A stretch of 64,000 nt of DNA from assembly GCA_040388375.1 (NCBI GenBank), contig JAZKBU010000005.1:122725-186724 (forward strand). The letters are read 5' to 3'. The translations under genes were made by a program, and so were the position numbers. This DNA is from Bacteroidota bacterium (GTDB taxonomy: Bacteria > Bacteroidota > Bacteroidia > UKL13-3). Shown in pieces: positions 40,462 through 49,330 of this stretch; position 1 is the first letter of the stretch, and each line of letters starts with the position of its first letter. The notes below the pieces were generated by a model that searched no databases, was not told where the DNA came from, and saw only the letters and a program-made list of their open reading frames with translations.

Positions 40462-43367
40462 AAAATTGGAATTAATAATTTTACTCTCGTTCCCAAAGCT
40501 ATCTCGTCTTCATACAAGTCAACGATTTCTACAGGTCGGATGTTTTTGTCCTGCGCCAGTAATTTTAATCTGTCCTCAATATACCTGATGCCCGTTGAGT
40601 CTTCGTTATTGTTCATACTTAGTTGTTTTTTCTTTGCCTTTTCACGGCCAATACCATTGTCAGTTATCACACAACATATAAAACTATCCTGACGGATAAA
40701 TTCAATGAGTAGTTTCCCATTATTACTCATTCCGCTCAATCCATGTTTAATGGCATTTTCTACAAAAGGCTGAATAATAAGAGTAGGAATATGAGTATTC
40801 AGAGTATCTATTTCGGGGTCGATGGTAATGGAGAACTCAAAGGCTTCTGTAAATCTTCTTTGTTCCAGGTGAATATATTTAGTCAGTAATTCTTTTTCTT
40901 CTTCAATGGTGATAGAAGAGCGCGATGAATATTTCATAATCATGCGTATTACCCGGGAAAAAGAAAGAATATACGAACCAGCCTCTTCTACATTGTTCTT
41001 GAGGATAAACATCTGCAGAGAGTTGAGAGAGTTAAAAATAAAGTGAGGGTTCATGTATAAGCGTAGCGCACGTAATTCACTTTGCACCAGTTGGTGTTTG
41101 AATTTGTTTTCTTTTCTCACCCTTTTTATCTTCTGCAGAACAAAGTATGCAATAGCGGCTACGGATGCAAATACATATAAGCTAATAAACCACCAGGTTT
41201 TCCAGTAAGGTTTTAAAATAGTGAAATAGGTAACTGTTGGCGGGCTCCAGTTGCCAAAATTGTTTCGCACATATACTACAAATCGGTAACCACCCGGGTT
41301 GAGATTGGCAAACCGTATAGTGGTATTAGTGGTGTAATTAAATTCCTGATCGACTCCATCCAGCTTATATTTAAATAGGTTACCTGCAGATCCGTTAAAA
41401 GAAATGGTAGCATAGCTTACAGAAATATTATTTTCATTATAAGGAAGAATATAGTGATCAATATAGGTGCTTGTATCTTTTGAATTAATAGAAATAGTTC
41501 TGATATATACCTGTGGCTGTATGAATGTATTTTTTTTAATTTCTTTCTCATCAAAAAAGCTTAAACCTCCTGCAGTAGCAACATATATTTTGCCTTTGTA
41601 GGCGAGTATGTCCCTCACTTCATCTGCAATGAGAAAGTTAGCAGAGGTATAATTTTCTACGCGTACCAAATGATCGTTTGTATCCAGTATTACTTTACTA
41701 AGCCCATTATCTGTGCATACCCATATTTTATGATCGTTATAATATATTTTATTACAATAGTCATTAATGAGGCCGTTACTGGTATTCACATACTCATATG
41801 TATTATTCTTCATTAAAATGATTCCTTTTTGTTTGGTTTGGAGTATAATGGTTCCTTTTTGGGTAATATCCATTTGCGAAAGAGCATAAGGCAAATGTAT
41901 TTTTTCGAAGAATCTTTGATTTTTCCTGATGATTATTTTCAAGCATAAGTTATCTAACACATAATAGAATGCAGAGTCTCCTATATTCAGTTGAGGTAAA
42001 GCAGAGATACTAGGATATCCAAGCAAGGAGTTAACGGTGTCGTATGGGTAAATGGATTTATGGGGGCTCTCCTTAAAAAGTGCAGAGCTTATATAATAGA
42101 GAGAAGACTGGTTTTTGAAGGGAACATAAAGTCTTACATCAGGATAGTTCATTCGTGTAAAAGTTCTTTCCCAAAGCTTATATAATATGTTTGAACCAAT
42201 GGATGTAAAATAGATATTCTGATCAGTTGTTTTATAAACATGGATCAGACGTATGAATTCTTCGGCAGAAATATTTTGTTTAAGTTTTACTATTTTATGG
42301 TTGAAGAGAAGGTTAAATTTCCCATTTCGTGTCACAAAATAAATATCGTCATTGGAATTTTGTACAAACCTGATGTCATTAGATGGTATACCATCCATTG
42401 TATTCACATGTTGTGCAATAAAATTTCCATAATAGATACCTCCCATGTCTGTGCAAAACCAATACAACCCTTCCCTATTTTTGATGATAGAATGAATAGA
42501 TATATTGGTAAAATATTTTTCGGTATTACTAGGATGAATTATGCCCTTTTTAAAACGGATAGCACCACCGGATCTGGTACCTATCCATATATCATTGCTT
42601 AGTGTATCTTCAAAGAAACAGATAACTTCATTCTGATGAATAGGGTAGACTAATGTGACCTTATTTTCGGATGGGTTTTTGGAATAGATTCCTTCTTCAG
42701 AAGCAATTAATACATTCCCGTTTTTGAGAAGGAACAATCGTGGTGCAATATAATACTTACGGTTGCTTTGAATAGGGAGAATATGTACCTTTCCATGTAT
42801 GATTTCCTTGATATTATCTATGTGTGTGGAAATAATAGAATCACGGTTTTTTATTGTAAAGTTGTATAAAATGGATTGATGTGGTCCCGTATTAACTATG
42901 CTATCGACAATCATATCATGATACACTTTATAATAGAGACTTTCCCGTGTTCCAATCCATACACAACCTGATTGATCTTCTGCAATCCAGCAAGGATTCT
43001 CAATTCCTTTGAACTGCCTGAAATTAGTTCCGTCAAAATAAAACAGGTTAAAGTTAAAACTAATTACCCATATTCGGTTCCGTTTGTCTTTGTAAAGATG
43101 ATAGCCACCTATTTCGGTATACCCTTCGTCATATCCGAATACTTTAAAATGAGTTCCGTCAAATCGGCAAATAGCTTTGTTGGTAACAAACCACATATAT
43201 CCTTTTTCATCTTCTACCGAAGAGAAAACCCCGGAGCCAACAAGTCCGTTTTTTCCGCTGATATTTTTAAACTCGTAATGCTGACTTAAGACTTTTTGTT
43301 GCAGGAGGAATAGAAGAGAGAAACAGCACACATAGGGTGTGAATAAGTAAATGAGTTTTTGTTTCAC
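40458..43367 (-). CDS. Propeller-sensor histidine kinase, LytS/YehU type
   Basis: The 969-residue kinase starts with a signal peptide (to about V-L-S-Q). It has a periplasmic sensor of propeller blades (G-Y-M-W-F, V-W-I-G-T, D-I-W-I-G-T-R-S-G-G, K-I-W-V-C-T-D-N-G-L; about 35-640), a Y_Y_Y domain (about 650-720) and one membrane helix (about 728-748). The cytosolic part is of the LytS type: phospho-acceptor His in M-N-P-H-F-I-F-N-S-L-N (about 775), N-box Q-P-F-V-E-N-A-I-K-H-G (about 866), and G-box D-N-G-I-G-R and S-T-G-I-R-Y. It lacks the fused response-regulator domains of full hybrid sensors and instead uses the separate LytTR protein, whose start overlaps its stop (ATGA). Confidence 0.95.
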   Translation of the reverse strand: MKQKLIYLFTPYVCCFSLLFLLQQKVLSQHYEFKNISGKNGLVGSGVFSSVEDEKGYMWFVTNKAICRFDGTHFKVFGYDEGYTEIGGYHLYKDKRNRIWVISFNFNLFYFDGTNFRQFKGIENPCWIAEDQSGCVWIGTRESLYYKVYHDMIVDSIVNTGPHQSILYNFTIKNRDSIISTHIDNIKEIIHGKVHILPIQSNRKYYIAPRLFLLKNGNVLIASEEGIYSKNPSENKVTLVYPIHQNEVICFFEDTLSNDIWIGTRSGGAIRFKKGIIHPSNTEKYFTNISIHSIIKNREGLYWFCTDMGGIYYGNFIAQHVNTMDGIPSNDIRFVQNSNDDIYFVTRNGKFNLLFNHKIVKLKQNISAEEFIRLIHVYKTTDQNIYFTSIGSNILYKLWERTFTRMNYPDVRLYVPFKNQSSLYYISSALFKESPHKSIYPYDTVNSLLGYPSISALPQLNIGDSAFYYVLDNLCLKIIIRKNQRFFEKIHLPYALSQMDITQKGTIILQTKQKGIILMKNNTYEYVNTSNGLINDYCNKIYYNDHKIWVCTDNGLSKVILDTNDHLVRVENYTSANFLIADEVRDILAYKGKIYVATAGGLSFFDEKEIKKNTFIQPQVYIRTISINSKDTSTYIDHYILPYNENNISVSYATISFNGSAGNLFKYKLDGVDQEFNYTTNTTIRFANLNPGGYRFVVYVRNNFGNWSPPTVTYFTILKPYWKTWWFISLYVFASVAAIAYFVLQKIKRVRKENKFKHQLVQSELRALRLYMNPHFIFNSLNSLQMFILKNNVEEAGSYILSFSRVIRMIMKYSSRSSITIEEEKELLTKYIHLEQRRFTEAFEFSITIDPEIDTLNTHIPTLIIQPFVENAIKHGLSGMSNNGKLLIEFIRQDSFICCVITDNGIGREKAKKKQLSMNNNEDSTGIRYIEDRLKLLAQDKNIRPVEIVDLYEDEIALGTRVKLLIPIL

Positions 43368-43423
43368 CGTTGTGAAAATACAAAGGCATATGAGAATTTC
43401 AAAATGAATATCTCTGCTTTGGG

Positions 43424-43545
43424 TTAAATTGAATCAAAAGTTGGTTCCGTTGCATACAGGTAGCATGACGATAAAAGCAATGATGCTGAGATTACTACGA
43501 TAATAAATACTATTAAAAATATCAGTAATTTAATTTAACGAAGTA
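43424..43545 (-). pseudogene. Decayed copy of the large secreted protein's signal peptide
   Basis: A stop-to-stop frame with no ATG encodes S-A-S-L-L-L-S-S-C-Y-L-Y-A-T-E-P and then a stop. The 1428-residue protein has A-S-L-L-F-S-A-C-Y-L-Y-A-A-D-P at its signal peptide. DNA identity is also high across about 50 bp, including TGCTACCTGTATGCA exactly. This is best explained as the remnant of a second, now deleted, paralogue on the other side of the kinase gene. Confidence 0.65.
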
Positions 43546-43832
43546 TAAAAATCATGGCATAAACACGGGGACTTTTATTCTTTAAATTAAGATTACATCA
43601 GTTGCTCACTCAATGGTTCGTACCTTTTAAAGAAGTTAGATGTATGAGTTTTCGCTCGTTTAATCACATTCATAAGAAGATTAATTACCATCAGCCTTAA
43701 CAATAGAAAACGCATTCAATCTTCCGTTTTTCAAAGAATACTCAATACCATTTATCGATTGATAGAACTCAATTCCAACAGCAGGGAACAATGGATGTGC
43801 ACTGTCGGTTGTAACCGCATCAAATAACCAAT
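43546..43832. other. Intergenic stretch without a recognised gene
   Basis: Between the signal-peptide remnant and the terminator at 43833. A minus-strand frame (stop at 43681) reads G-I-E-F-Y-Q-S-I-N-G-I-E-Y-S-L-K-N-G and could be the tail of another lost gene, but it has no plausible start except inside the terminator hairpin. Nothing else was seen. Confidence 0.5.
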
Positions 43833-43860
43833 AAAAAAGCCCGATAATTCGGGCTTTTTT
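43833..43860. terminator. Bidirectional intrinsic terminator
   Basis: AAAAAAGCCCGA (43833-43844), loop TAAT, TCGGGCTTTTTT (43849-43860). It lies 41 bp after the stop of the leftward SMP-30-like gene. Confidence 0.85.
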
Positions 43861-43900
43861 ATGCATGTAAATTGGCGTTTTTTTTTATTGGAATGGGAAA

Positions 43901-44839
43901 CTAGAATTTAATTTCCTGTATGGTAAATACTTTTGATTTTGGCTGCGTAGGGTCAAATAACTCGTTTAGTTTGGCATTTAAAACATAATACGAGCCTTTT
44001 ACATAAACACCTGTAGTAGGTCCGCTTTGTTCGCAATCAGTAGAGCCTATCTGGTCGGCATTTGTCCAATCGCTGTTACTTACCAGTTTAAATACTTTTT
44101 TGTCTTTGTTTGAAATGACCAGCAATTCATTTTTACCATTTAATACCAAACCATCAGCACCTACTATTGGCGGGCACATAATGTGGCGAATATTGCTTGG
44201 GTCTTTACAATCAATTTTATAAAGTACACCTGTGTTTGATTGGGCTACAATTAAAAACCCGTTTGGATGGTAAACAATGCCGTTCAGGTTAAATCCTTCC
44301 TGTTTCCATAAGGTTTGGCTGCTGGCAAAAATGGAAGGCACTCCTTTTTTGTTAATTTTAAAAATGATGGGTGAAAGGCTGTTGGTTACATATAAATTAC
44401 CTACTGTATCAGCCGTAATATCGTTAGCAAAATTGCCATTGTCTTTATTTAAAGGTTGTAAATCAACAACAAATTTTCGATGTCCATCTGTTAAATCATA
44501 TGCTATTACTTTGGCCAGCTTGAGTTGTGTTTTTGTACTTGTAAGAGGGGAAACACCCGGGTCGGTAACACAAACAAATAGGGTATTGGTTTTATTGTCT
44601 ACATGTAAACCGTTGGTTGATATTAAAAGGGAATCGGTAATAAAGGTAGTATAAGTACCATCCCTGTTAACCTTACCTATTTTGCCATATTTTAAAGAGC
44701 TTACTAAAAACTCGTCCGTTATTTTGTTGTAAGCAATTCCTTCCGGATATAATTGGTCAGCTTCAAAGTTTATACTTTGGGCATTTGTATAAAAGCTGCT
44801 TGCTACAAATGCAGCGATTAGTAGTATATTTTTTTTCAT
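43901..44839 (-). CDS. SMP-30/gluconolactonase-like secreted beta-propeller protein
   Basis: The ATG at 44839 (M-K-K-N-I-L-L-I-A-A) opens a signal peptide ending T-N-A-Q; an upstream TTG start would add five non-signal residues. The 312-residue protein has repeated propeller blades of the SMP-30/NHL type: Y-P-E-G-I-A-Y, N-G-L-H-V-D, A-N-D-I-T-A-D-T-V-G-N-L-Y-V-T, L-N-G-I-V-Y-H-P-N-G-F-L and A-D-G-L-V-L. Acidic metal ligands (E in P-E-G, N-D in A-N-D) fit calcium-dependent lactonase-like enzymes. It probably acts in the periplasm; the substrate is unknown. Confidence 0.82.
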   Translation of the reverse strand: MKKNILLIAAFVASSFYTNAQSINFEADQLYPEGIAYNKITDEFLVSSLKYGKIGKVNRDGTYTTFITDSLLISTNGLHVDNKTNTLFVCVTDPGVSPLTSTKTQLKLAKVIAYDLTDGHRKFVVDLQPLNKDNGNFANDITADTVGNLYVTNSLSPIIFKINKKGVPSIFASSQTLWKQEGFNLNGIVYHPNGFLIVAQSNTGVLYKIDCKDPSNIRHIMCPPIVGADGLVLNGKNELLVISNKDKKVFKLVSNSDWTNADQIGSTDCEQSGPTTGVYVKGSYYVLNAKLNELFDPTQPKSKVFTIQEIKF

Positions 44840-44903
44840 AAAAAAGGGGTTCAATTAATAACTAGAGTAGCAAAATGCAGTATTTGTTTTAATAAGTCAA
44901 ACA

Positions 44904-46013
44904 TTAAAATTCCCACCAAATACTATCGGGCAAATTTTCATTTAGTTTAATTAGTTGCCCTATCAATGGGGTGGTTGTTTTTACCTGCATTTCTTTTGCT
45001 TTGGCTGTTACTCTTTTTATGGATTCGTTCCAGGGATGCAGTGCTAAAGTAAATTTACTCCAATGTACAGGCATTAAAACTTTGGCTTTTAAATCCTGTG
45101 CTGCTTGTACTACTTCTTCTGGTTGCATATGTATGTAAGGCCACATTTTATTGTATTGGCCACATTCCAATAATACCAAATCAAATGGTCCGTATTTTTC
45201 ACCTATTTGTTTAAAGTGTGTATCAAAACCGCTATCGCCTCCTAAAAATATTTTTTCGCTTGGAGTTTGTAAAATATACGATGCCCATAGGCTTTGGTTG
45301 CGTTTAAATTTGCGTCCTGAGAAGTGGCGAGCGGGAGTAGCTATAAACTTAATATCGCTGCTAAAGTTTATTTCTTCCCACCAGTCAAATTCAACAATAC
45401 GTTCATTACCTATACCCCATAAATTTAAGTGCTCGCCAACACCTAATGAGGTATAAAACATTTTGGCTTTGTTCTTTAACTCTAGTATTGTTTTGTAATC
45501 TAAATGGTCGTAATGGTCGTGGGTTATGAGCACAATATCAATAGCAGGGAAATCGCTAATTTTATACTCATTGCTACCAGCATAATTTTTACCAAAAAAG
45601 CTAACGGGTGATGCATTGCCACTAAAAACGGGGTCGACCAATATAGTTAGTCCTTTGGTTTTAATAAAATACGATGAATGGCCAAACCATATAATTTGTG
45701 TTTGGCTGGTATCTAAGTTTTTTAAATCGGTTTTTACAAAGGGCAATGAATGGGGTGGCTCTGTATTTTTTGGTTTGTTAAAATACATTTTCATTATTTT
45801 CCAATACGAAGCATCGGGAGCTAAGTCGGGTGTAACACTTAAATTTTTAAATGAACCATCTTTGTAGTTGGGCGATTTTTTAATTCTTTCTAACCGGGCA
45901 CCGGTCGGTAATTGGCCAAACTGTTTTTGCTCTAAAAACAAGTACCCTCCGGTACTTAAACTTAGTAAAATAGCTATTAGTATTATCATTTTTCTTTTTG
46001 TTCTTAATTTCAT
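44904..46013 (-). CDS. Membrane-anchored MBL-fold metallohydrolase (UlaG/NAPE-PLD-like)
   Basis: The ATG at 46013 (M-K-L-R-T-K-R-K-M) precedes one membrane helix (about 9-25) facing the periplasm. The beta-lactamase fold has T-Q-I-I-W-F-G-H-S-S-Y, zinc motif T-H-D-H-Y-D-H-L-D (about 165), H in P-A-R-H-F-S-G-R (about 230), D in L-G-G-D-S-G-F-D (about 260) and a final His in P-V-H-W-S. This is the L-ascorbate-6-phosphate-lactonase/NAPE-phospholipase D-like branch, often acting on phospholipid or phosphodiester substrates. 369 residues. A TTG at 46064 would only add non-conserved residues. Confidence 0.87.
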   Translation of the reverse strand: MKLRTKRKMIILIAILLSLSTGGYLFLEQKQFGQLPTGARLERIKKSPNYKDGSFKNLSVTPDLAPDASYWKIMKMYFNKPKNTEPPHSLPFVKTDLKNLDTSQTQIIWFGHSSYFIKTKGLTILVDPVFSGNASPVSFFGKNYAGSNEYKISDFPAIDIVLITHDHYDHLDYKTILELKNKAKMFYTSLGVGEHLNLWGIGNERIVEFDWWEEINFSSDIKFIATPARHFSGRKFKRNQSLWASYILQTPSEKIFLGGDSGFDTHFKQIGEKYGPFDLVLLECGQYNKMWPYIHMQPEEVVQAAQDLKAKVLMPVHWSKFTLALHPWNESIKRVTAKAKEMQVKTTTPLIGQLIKLNENLPDSIWWEF

Positions 46014-46228
46014 TCTATATGAACGTTGTTCGCTTTTTCGCGGAGCAAATAAACATAAAAACAATTGCTTTCAATGTAGATAGTGAAAGTAATTACTATA
46101 TATAATTGAGCGGTTTAAATGATAGATAAACGCACATTTTTTGCTTATTTTTTTTGGTATTCTACCCTTACCTTAAATATTATTTCTTTGATTATTAGTA
46201 GGGTATAATTTTCCGATAAATAAAATAA

Positions 46229-46247
46229 ACCAATCGGTATATTTTAT
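46229..46247. promoter_or_regulatory. TetR operator 1, upstream of regulator gene
   Basis: ACCAATCGGTATATTTTAT lies 30 bp before the tetR ATG, directly in front of TAGTTTTG (46249-46256), a full match to the TAnnTTTG promoter box. The identical 19-mer occurs in reverse before the first thiolase. Confidence 0.7.
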
Positions 46248-46276
46248 TTAGTTTTGTGCTCGAATACTAAAGTAAC

Positions 46277-46870
46277 ATGTCGAAAGCGGAAAAAACAAAA
46301 GCGTTTATTATTGAAAAAGCAGCATATACTTTTAACAAAAAAGGTTATGCGGGTACTTCGTTAAACGATTTAATGGAAGTAACCGGTTTAACCAAAGGCG
46401 CTTTGTACGGACATTTTGCAAACAAAGAAGCTATTGCCATTGAAGCGTATTTGTACAATGTAAAGGAATTGGAAAAAAAACTTTCCAACGATATTAGTAA
46501 GCAGGTATTGGCAAAGGATAAACTAATAGCCTTTATTGATTTTTACCGTTTTAATTGGAAAACGATATTTGAATGGGGTGGATGCCCCATGTTGAATGCT
46601 GCTATTGAAGCGGATGATAACTTGCCTTTTTTAAAAAAATACATTGCTACCAGTATTAAAATATGGGTTAAAATAATTGTCAGGGTTATTGATTCGGGTA
46701 AAGAAAGCAAAGCTTTTAAACAGACCATTAATACGCAGGATTATGCTTATACCATTGCTACTTTGGTAGAAGGTGGTATTATGATGGCTAAAATAAATAA
46801 CAATAAAGATTTATTGGTATTGGCTTTGGATAGGGCTGTTAAAATTATAGAGGAAGAAATGGTGCCATAA
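46277..46870 (+). CDS. TetR/AcrR-family transcriptional regulator
   Basis: The 197-residue protein has the TetR helix-turn-helix at about residues 9-55 (F-N-K-K-G-Y-A-G-T-S-L-N-D-L, G-L-T-K-G-A-L-Y-G-H-F-A-N-K-E) and an all-helical ligand domain. Its own promoter and the following thiolase gene carry the same inverted-repeat operator. It therefore very likely represses itself and the thiolase pair and is released by an acyl-CoA or similar inducer (inference). The gap to the thiolase is 43 bp. Confidence 0.92.
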   Translation: MSKAEKTKAFIIEKAAYTFNKKGYAGTSLNDLMEVTGLTKGALYGHFANKEAIAIEAYLYNVKELEKKLSNDISKQVLAKDKLIAFIDFYRFNWKTIFEWGGCPMLNAAIEADDNLPFLKKYIATSIKIWVKIIVRVIDSGKESKAFKQTINTQDYAYTIATLVEGGIMMAKINNNKDLLVLALDRAVKIIEEEMVP

Positions 46871-46881
46871 ATTTTTTTGTC

Positions 46882-46907
46882 ATAAAATATACCGATTGGT
46901 ATAAAAT
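46882..46907. promoter_or_regulatory. TetR operator 2, upstream of thiolase pair
   Basis: ATAAAATATACCGATTGGT (46882-46900) is the exact reverse complement of the 19-mer at 46229-46247, and extends to a near-perfect palindrome ATACC-GATT-GGTAT with AAAATAT/ATAAAAT flanks. It sits just before the thiolase ATG (46914). Confidence 0.75.
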
Positions 46908-46913
46908 ATAAAA

Positions 46914-48107
46914 ATGAAAGAAGTATATATTATAGATTACCAAAGAACACTTGTTGGAAAATATGGTGGCATACTAGGTAGTATCAGACCCGATGATTTG
47001 GCGGCATTTGTTATTGCAGCATTGTTGAACAGAAATGGGTATTTGGATGTGGGCAATATTGATGATGTTATATTGGGTTGTGCTAACCAAGCAGGTGAGG
47101 ATAACCGCAACATAGCAAGATTTGCTGCGCTACTAGCCGGCTTACCCGTTGAAGTGCCGGGTGTTACTGTTAATAGATTATGTGCATCAGGCATGCAGTC
47201 TGTAATGGATGGTTTTACGCGTATTAAAGCAGGATTGGCTGATGTTATTATAGCGGGAGGTGTAGAGAGTATGAGCAGGGCTCCTTATGTAATGGCTAAA
47301 TCGAATAAAGCTTTTGAACGCGGTTTGGAATTGGCTGATACTACTTTGGGCTCAAGGTTTGTGAATAAACAATTGGCTGAAATGTATTATCCGTATGCCA
47401 TGGGTGAAACGGCTGAAATTATTGCTGACCGATGGCAAATAAGCCGCGTTGAACAAGATGCTTTTGCTTACGCTTCACACATGAAATATATGAAAGCTTT
47501 TGAGGAGGATAAATTTAAAGGAGAAATAATGTCGTTGCCTTCATTGGCTATTGATGATTCAAAACCATTAGATCAAGGGGTGAGGGCTGATACTTCAATA
47601 GAAAAACTAGCACAACTTAAACCTGCATTTAAAGAGCATGGTTCGGTGACGGCTGGTAATGCATCGAGTTTAAATGATGGTGCTGCTGCTATGTTACTGG
47701 TATCGGGTGAGGTGGTGGAAAGGTATGGTTTAAAGCCTTTGGCTAAAATAGTTTCTTCATCGGTTGTAGGCGTTCACCCTGATATAATGGGAACTGGTCC
47801 TGTACCGGCTACGCAAAAAATTTTAAAGCAAACGGGATTAACTATAGCCGATATTGATTTGATGGAAATTAATGAGGCTTATGCGGTACAGGTAATTTAC
47901 TCCATGAATGAATTAAAGATAGCACCAGATAAGGTAAATGTAAATGGAGGTGCTTTGGCTATTGGGCATCCTTTGGGTATGTCGGGCACACGTATAACGG
48001 GGCATTTGGCTTTGGAGTTGAAAAGAACCAATAAACAATATGGTATTGCTACAATGTGTGTGGGTGTAGGGCAGGGTACTGCGTTATTAATTGAAAATAT
48101 AATTTAA
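46914..48107 (+). CDS. Thiolase, 3-oxoadipyl-CoA/acyl-CoA type (PcaF/PaaJ-like)
   Basis: The 397-residue degradative thiolase cleaves a 3-oxoacyl-CoA with CoA to acetyl-CoA and a shorter acyl-CoA. Catalytic Cys is in N-R-L-C-A-S-G-M (about 91), His in G-H-P-L-G-M-S-G (about 350), E-I-N-E-A-Y before it, and the second Cys in C-V-G-V-G-Q-G (about 383). The start region (G-C-A-N-Q-A-G-E-D-N-R-N, Y-G-G-x-L-x-x-x-R-x-D-D-L) is closest to PcaF/PaaJ thiolases of aromatic and dicarboxylic acid breakdown. No other ring-cleavage genes are nearby, so the substrate is uncertain. A second thiolase follows 9 bp later. Confidence 0.88.
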   Translation: MKEVYIIDYQRTLVGKYGGILGSIRPDDLAAFVIAALLNRNGYLDVGNIDDVILGCANQAGEDNRNIARFAALLAGLPVEVPGVTVNRLCASGMQSVMDGFTRIKAGLADVIIAGGVESMSRAPYVMAKSNKAFERGLELADTTLGSRFVNKQLAEMYYPYAMGETAEIIADRWQISRVEQDAFAYASHMKYMKAFEEDKFKGEIMSLPSLAIDDSKPLDQGVRADTSIEKLAQLKPAFKEHGSVTAGNASSLNDGAAAMLLVSGEVVERYGLKPLAKIVSSSVVGVHPDIMGTGPVPATQKILKQTGLTIADIDLMEINEAYAVQVIYSMNELKIAPDKVNVNGGALAIGHPLGMSGTRITGHLALELKRTNKQYGIATMCVGVGQGTALLIENII

Positions 48108-48116
48108 CTAAATAAT

Positions 48117-49289
48117 ATGAAGGAAGTATTTATTGTATCGGCTAAACGAACTCCTATTGGCGGTTTTTTAGGCAGTTTATCTCATTTATCGGCTACTGAA
48201 TTGGGAGCCATTGCTATTGAAAATACGTATAAGGCAATTGGTATGGAGGCTGATTTAATTGACAGTGTTTATATGGGCAATGTGTTAAGCGCTGGTGTGG
48301 GTCAGTCGCCAGCTAGGCAAGCAGCTATGTTTGCCAAAATACCTGATAGCAAAGATGCCACTACCATTAATAAGGTGTGTGCTTCGGGTATGAAAGCTAC
48401 CATGATTGGTGCGCAACAAATTCAATTGGGTTTGGAAAATATAGTGGTTACGGGTGGTATGGAGAGCATGAGTAATGTGCCACATTATGCCAATATAAGA
48501 AAAGGGTTAAAGCTGGGCGATATGAATTTGGTGGATGGTATGGTGAAGGATGGCTTGTGGGATGTGTACCATAATTTCCATATGGGTAATGCGGCTGAAA
48601 TTGGCATACGTAAGTTTGGTTTTACTAGGGCTGCTCTTGATGAATATGCTATTCAATCGTATGAAAAAGCAGCTTGGGCTACAGAGCATAAAAAGTTTAC
48701 CGGTGAAATAATACCAATTGAAGTAATGCAAAAAAAAGGTACTGCTACCATTGACCGTGATGAGGATATTGATAAAATAATTTTGGATAAGGTGGCTACT
48801 TTAAAACCAACTTTTGAAAAGGAGGGTATGCTTACGGCTGCTAATTCAAGTAATTTAAATGATGGTGCAAGTACTTTGTTACTGGCATCGAAAGAGGTTG
48901 TTGAAAAATATGGATTAAAACCTTTGGCTAAAATTATAGCTTATGCTGATGCGGCTCAGGCCCCGGAATGGTTTACTACTACACCAGCCATTGCTATTCC
49001 AAAAGCTTTGCAACTGGCTAATTTAAGCATAGCAGATATTGATTTGTTTGAAATTAATGAAGCTTATGCATCGGTGGTACTTTCTATGCAACAAATTTTA
49101 TCGTTGGATTTAAACAAGGTAAATGTGTATGGAGGTGCAGTGGCTTTGGGTCATCCTATTGGTGCATCGGGTGCCAGGATTATAACTACGCTTATATCTG
49201 CTTTGAAACAGGAAGGTGGAAAGTATGGTGTTGCTGCTATTTGTAATGGCGGGGGTGGTGCTTCGGCTATTGTTATTGAAAATGTATAA
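48117..49289 (+). CDS. Acetyl-CoA C-acetyltransferase-type thiolase
   Basis: The 390-residue thiolase has Cys in N-K-V-C-A-S-G-M-K (about 88), E-I-N-E-A-Y (about 313), His in L-G-H-P-I-G-A-S-G (about 346) and the second Cys in C-N-G-G-G-G-A (about 376). Its features (R-T-P-I-G-G-F-L-G, M-S-N-V-P-H-Y) fit biosynthetic/degradative acetoacetyl-CoA thiolases that condense two acetyl-CoA or cleave acetoacetyl-CoA. It is cotranscribed with the preceding PcaF-like thiolase under the TetR operator. A terminator follows. Confidence 0.9.
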   Translation: MKEVFIVSAKRTPIGGFLGSLSHLSATELGAIAIENTYKAIGMEADLIDSVYMGNVLSAGVGQSPARQAAMFAKIPDSKDATTINKVCASGMKATMIGAQQIQLGLENIVVTGGMESMSNVPHYANIRKGLKLGDMNLVDGMVKDGLWDVYHNFHMGNAAEIGIRKFGFTRAALDEYAIQSYEKAAWATEHKKFTGEIIPIEVMQKKGTATIDRDEDIDKIILDKVATLKPTFEKEGMLTAANSSNLNDGASTLLLASKEVVEKYGLKPLAKIIAYADAAQAPEWFTTTPAIAIPKALQLANLSIADIDLFEINEAYASVVLSMQQILSLDLNKVNVYGGAVALGHPIGASGARIITTLISALKQEGGKYGVAAICNGGGGASAIVIENV

Positions 49290-49300
49290 TGGTTAAATAC

Positions 49301-49327
49301 AAAAAGGAAGTGTATGCTTCCTTTTTT
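49301..49327. terminator. Bidirectional intrinsic terminator after thiolases
   Basis: AAAAAGGAAG (49301-49310), loop TGTATG, CTTCCTTTTT (49317-49326) plus T. It serves the thiolase operon and the convergent DsbA-like gene, whose stop is 4 bp away. Confidence 0.85.
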
Positions 49328-49330
49328 TAT

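Noticed and set aside
43681..43866. 61-codon minus-strand frame with a hydrophobic start
   Set aside because: Its only start lies in a strong terminator hairpin; at best a remnant tail of a lost gene, no family recognised.
34897..43900. Second attachment site (repeat of the tRNA-Ser 3' end) bounding the presumed island
   Set aside because: No copy of the T-arm/acceptor sequence was seen by eye up to 43900 or beyond; the island's right border is therefore unproven.
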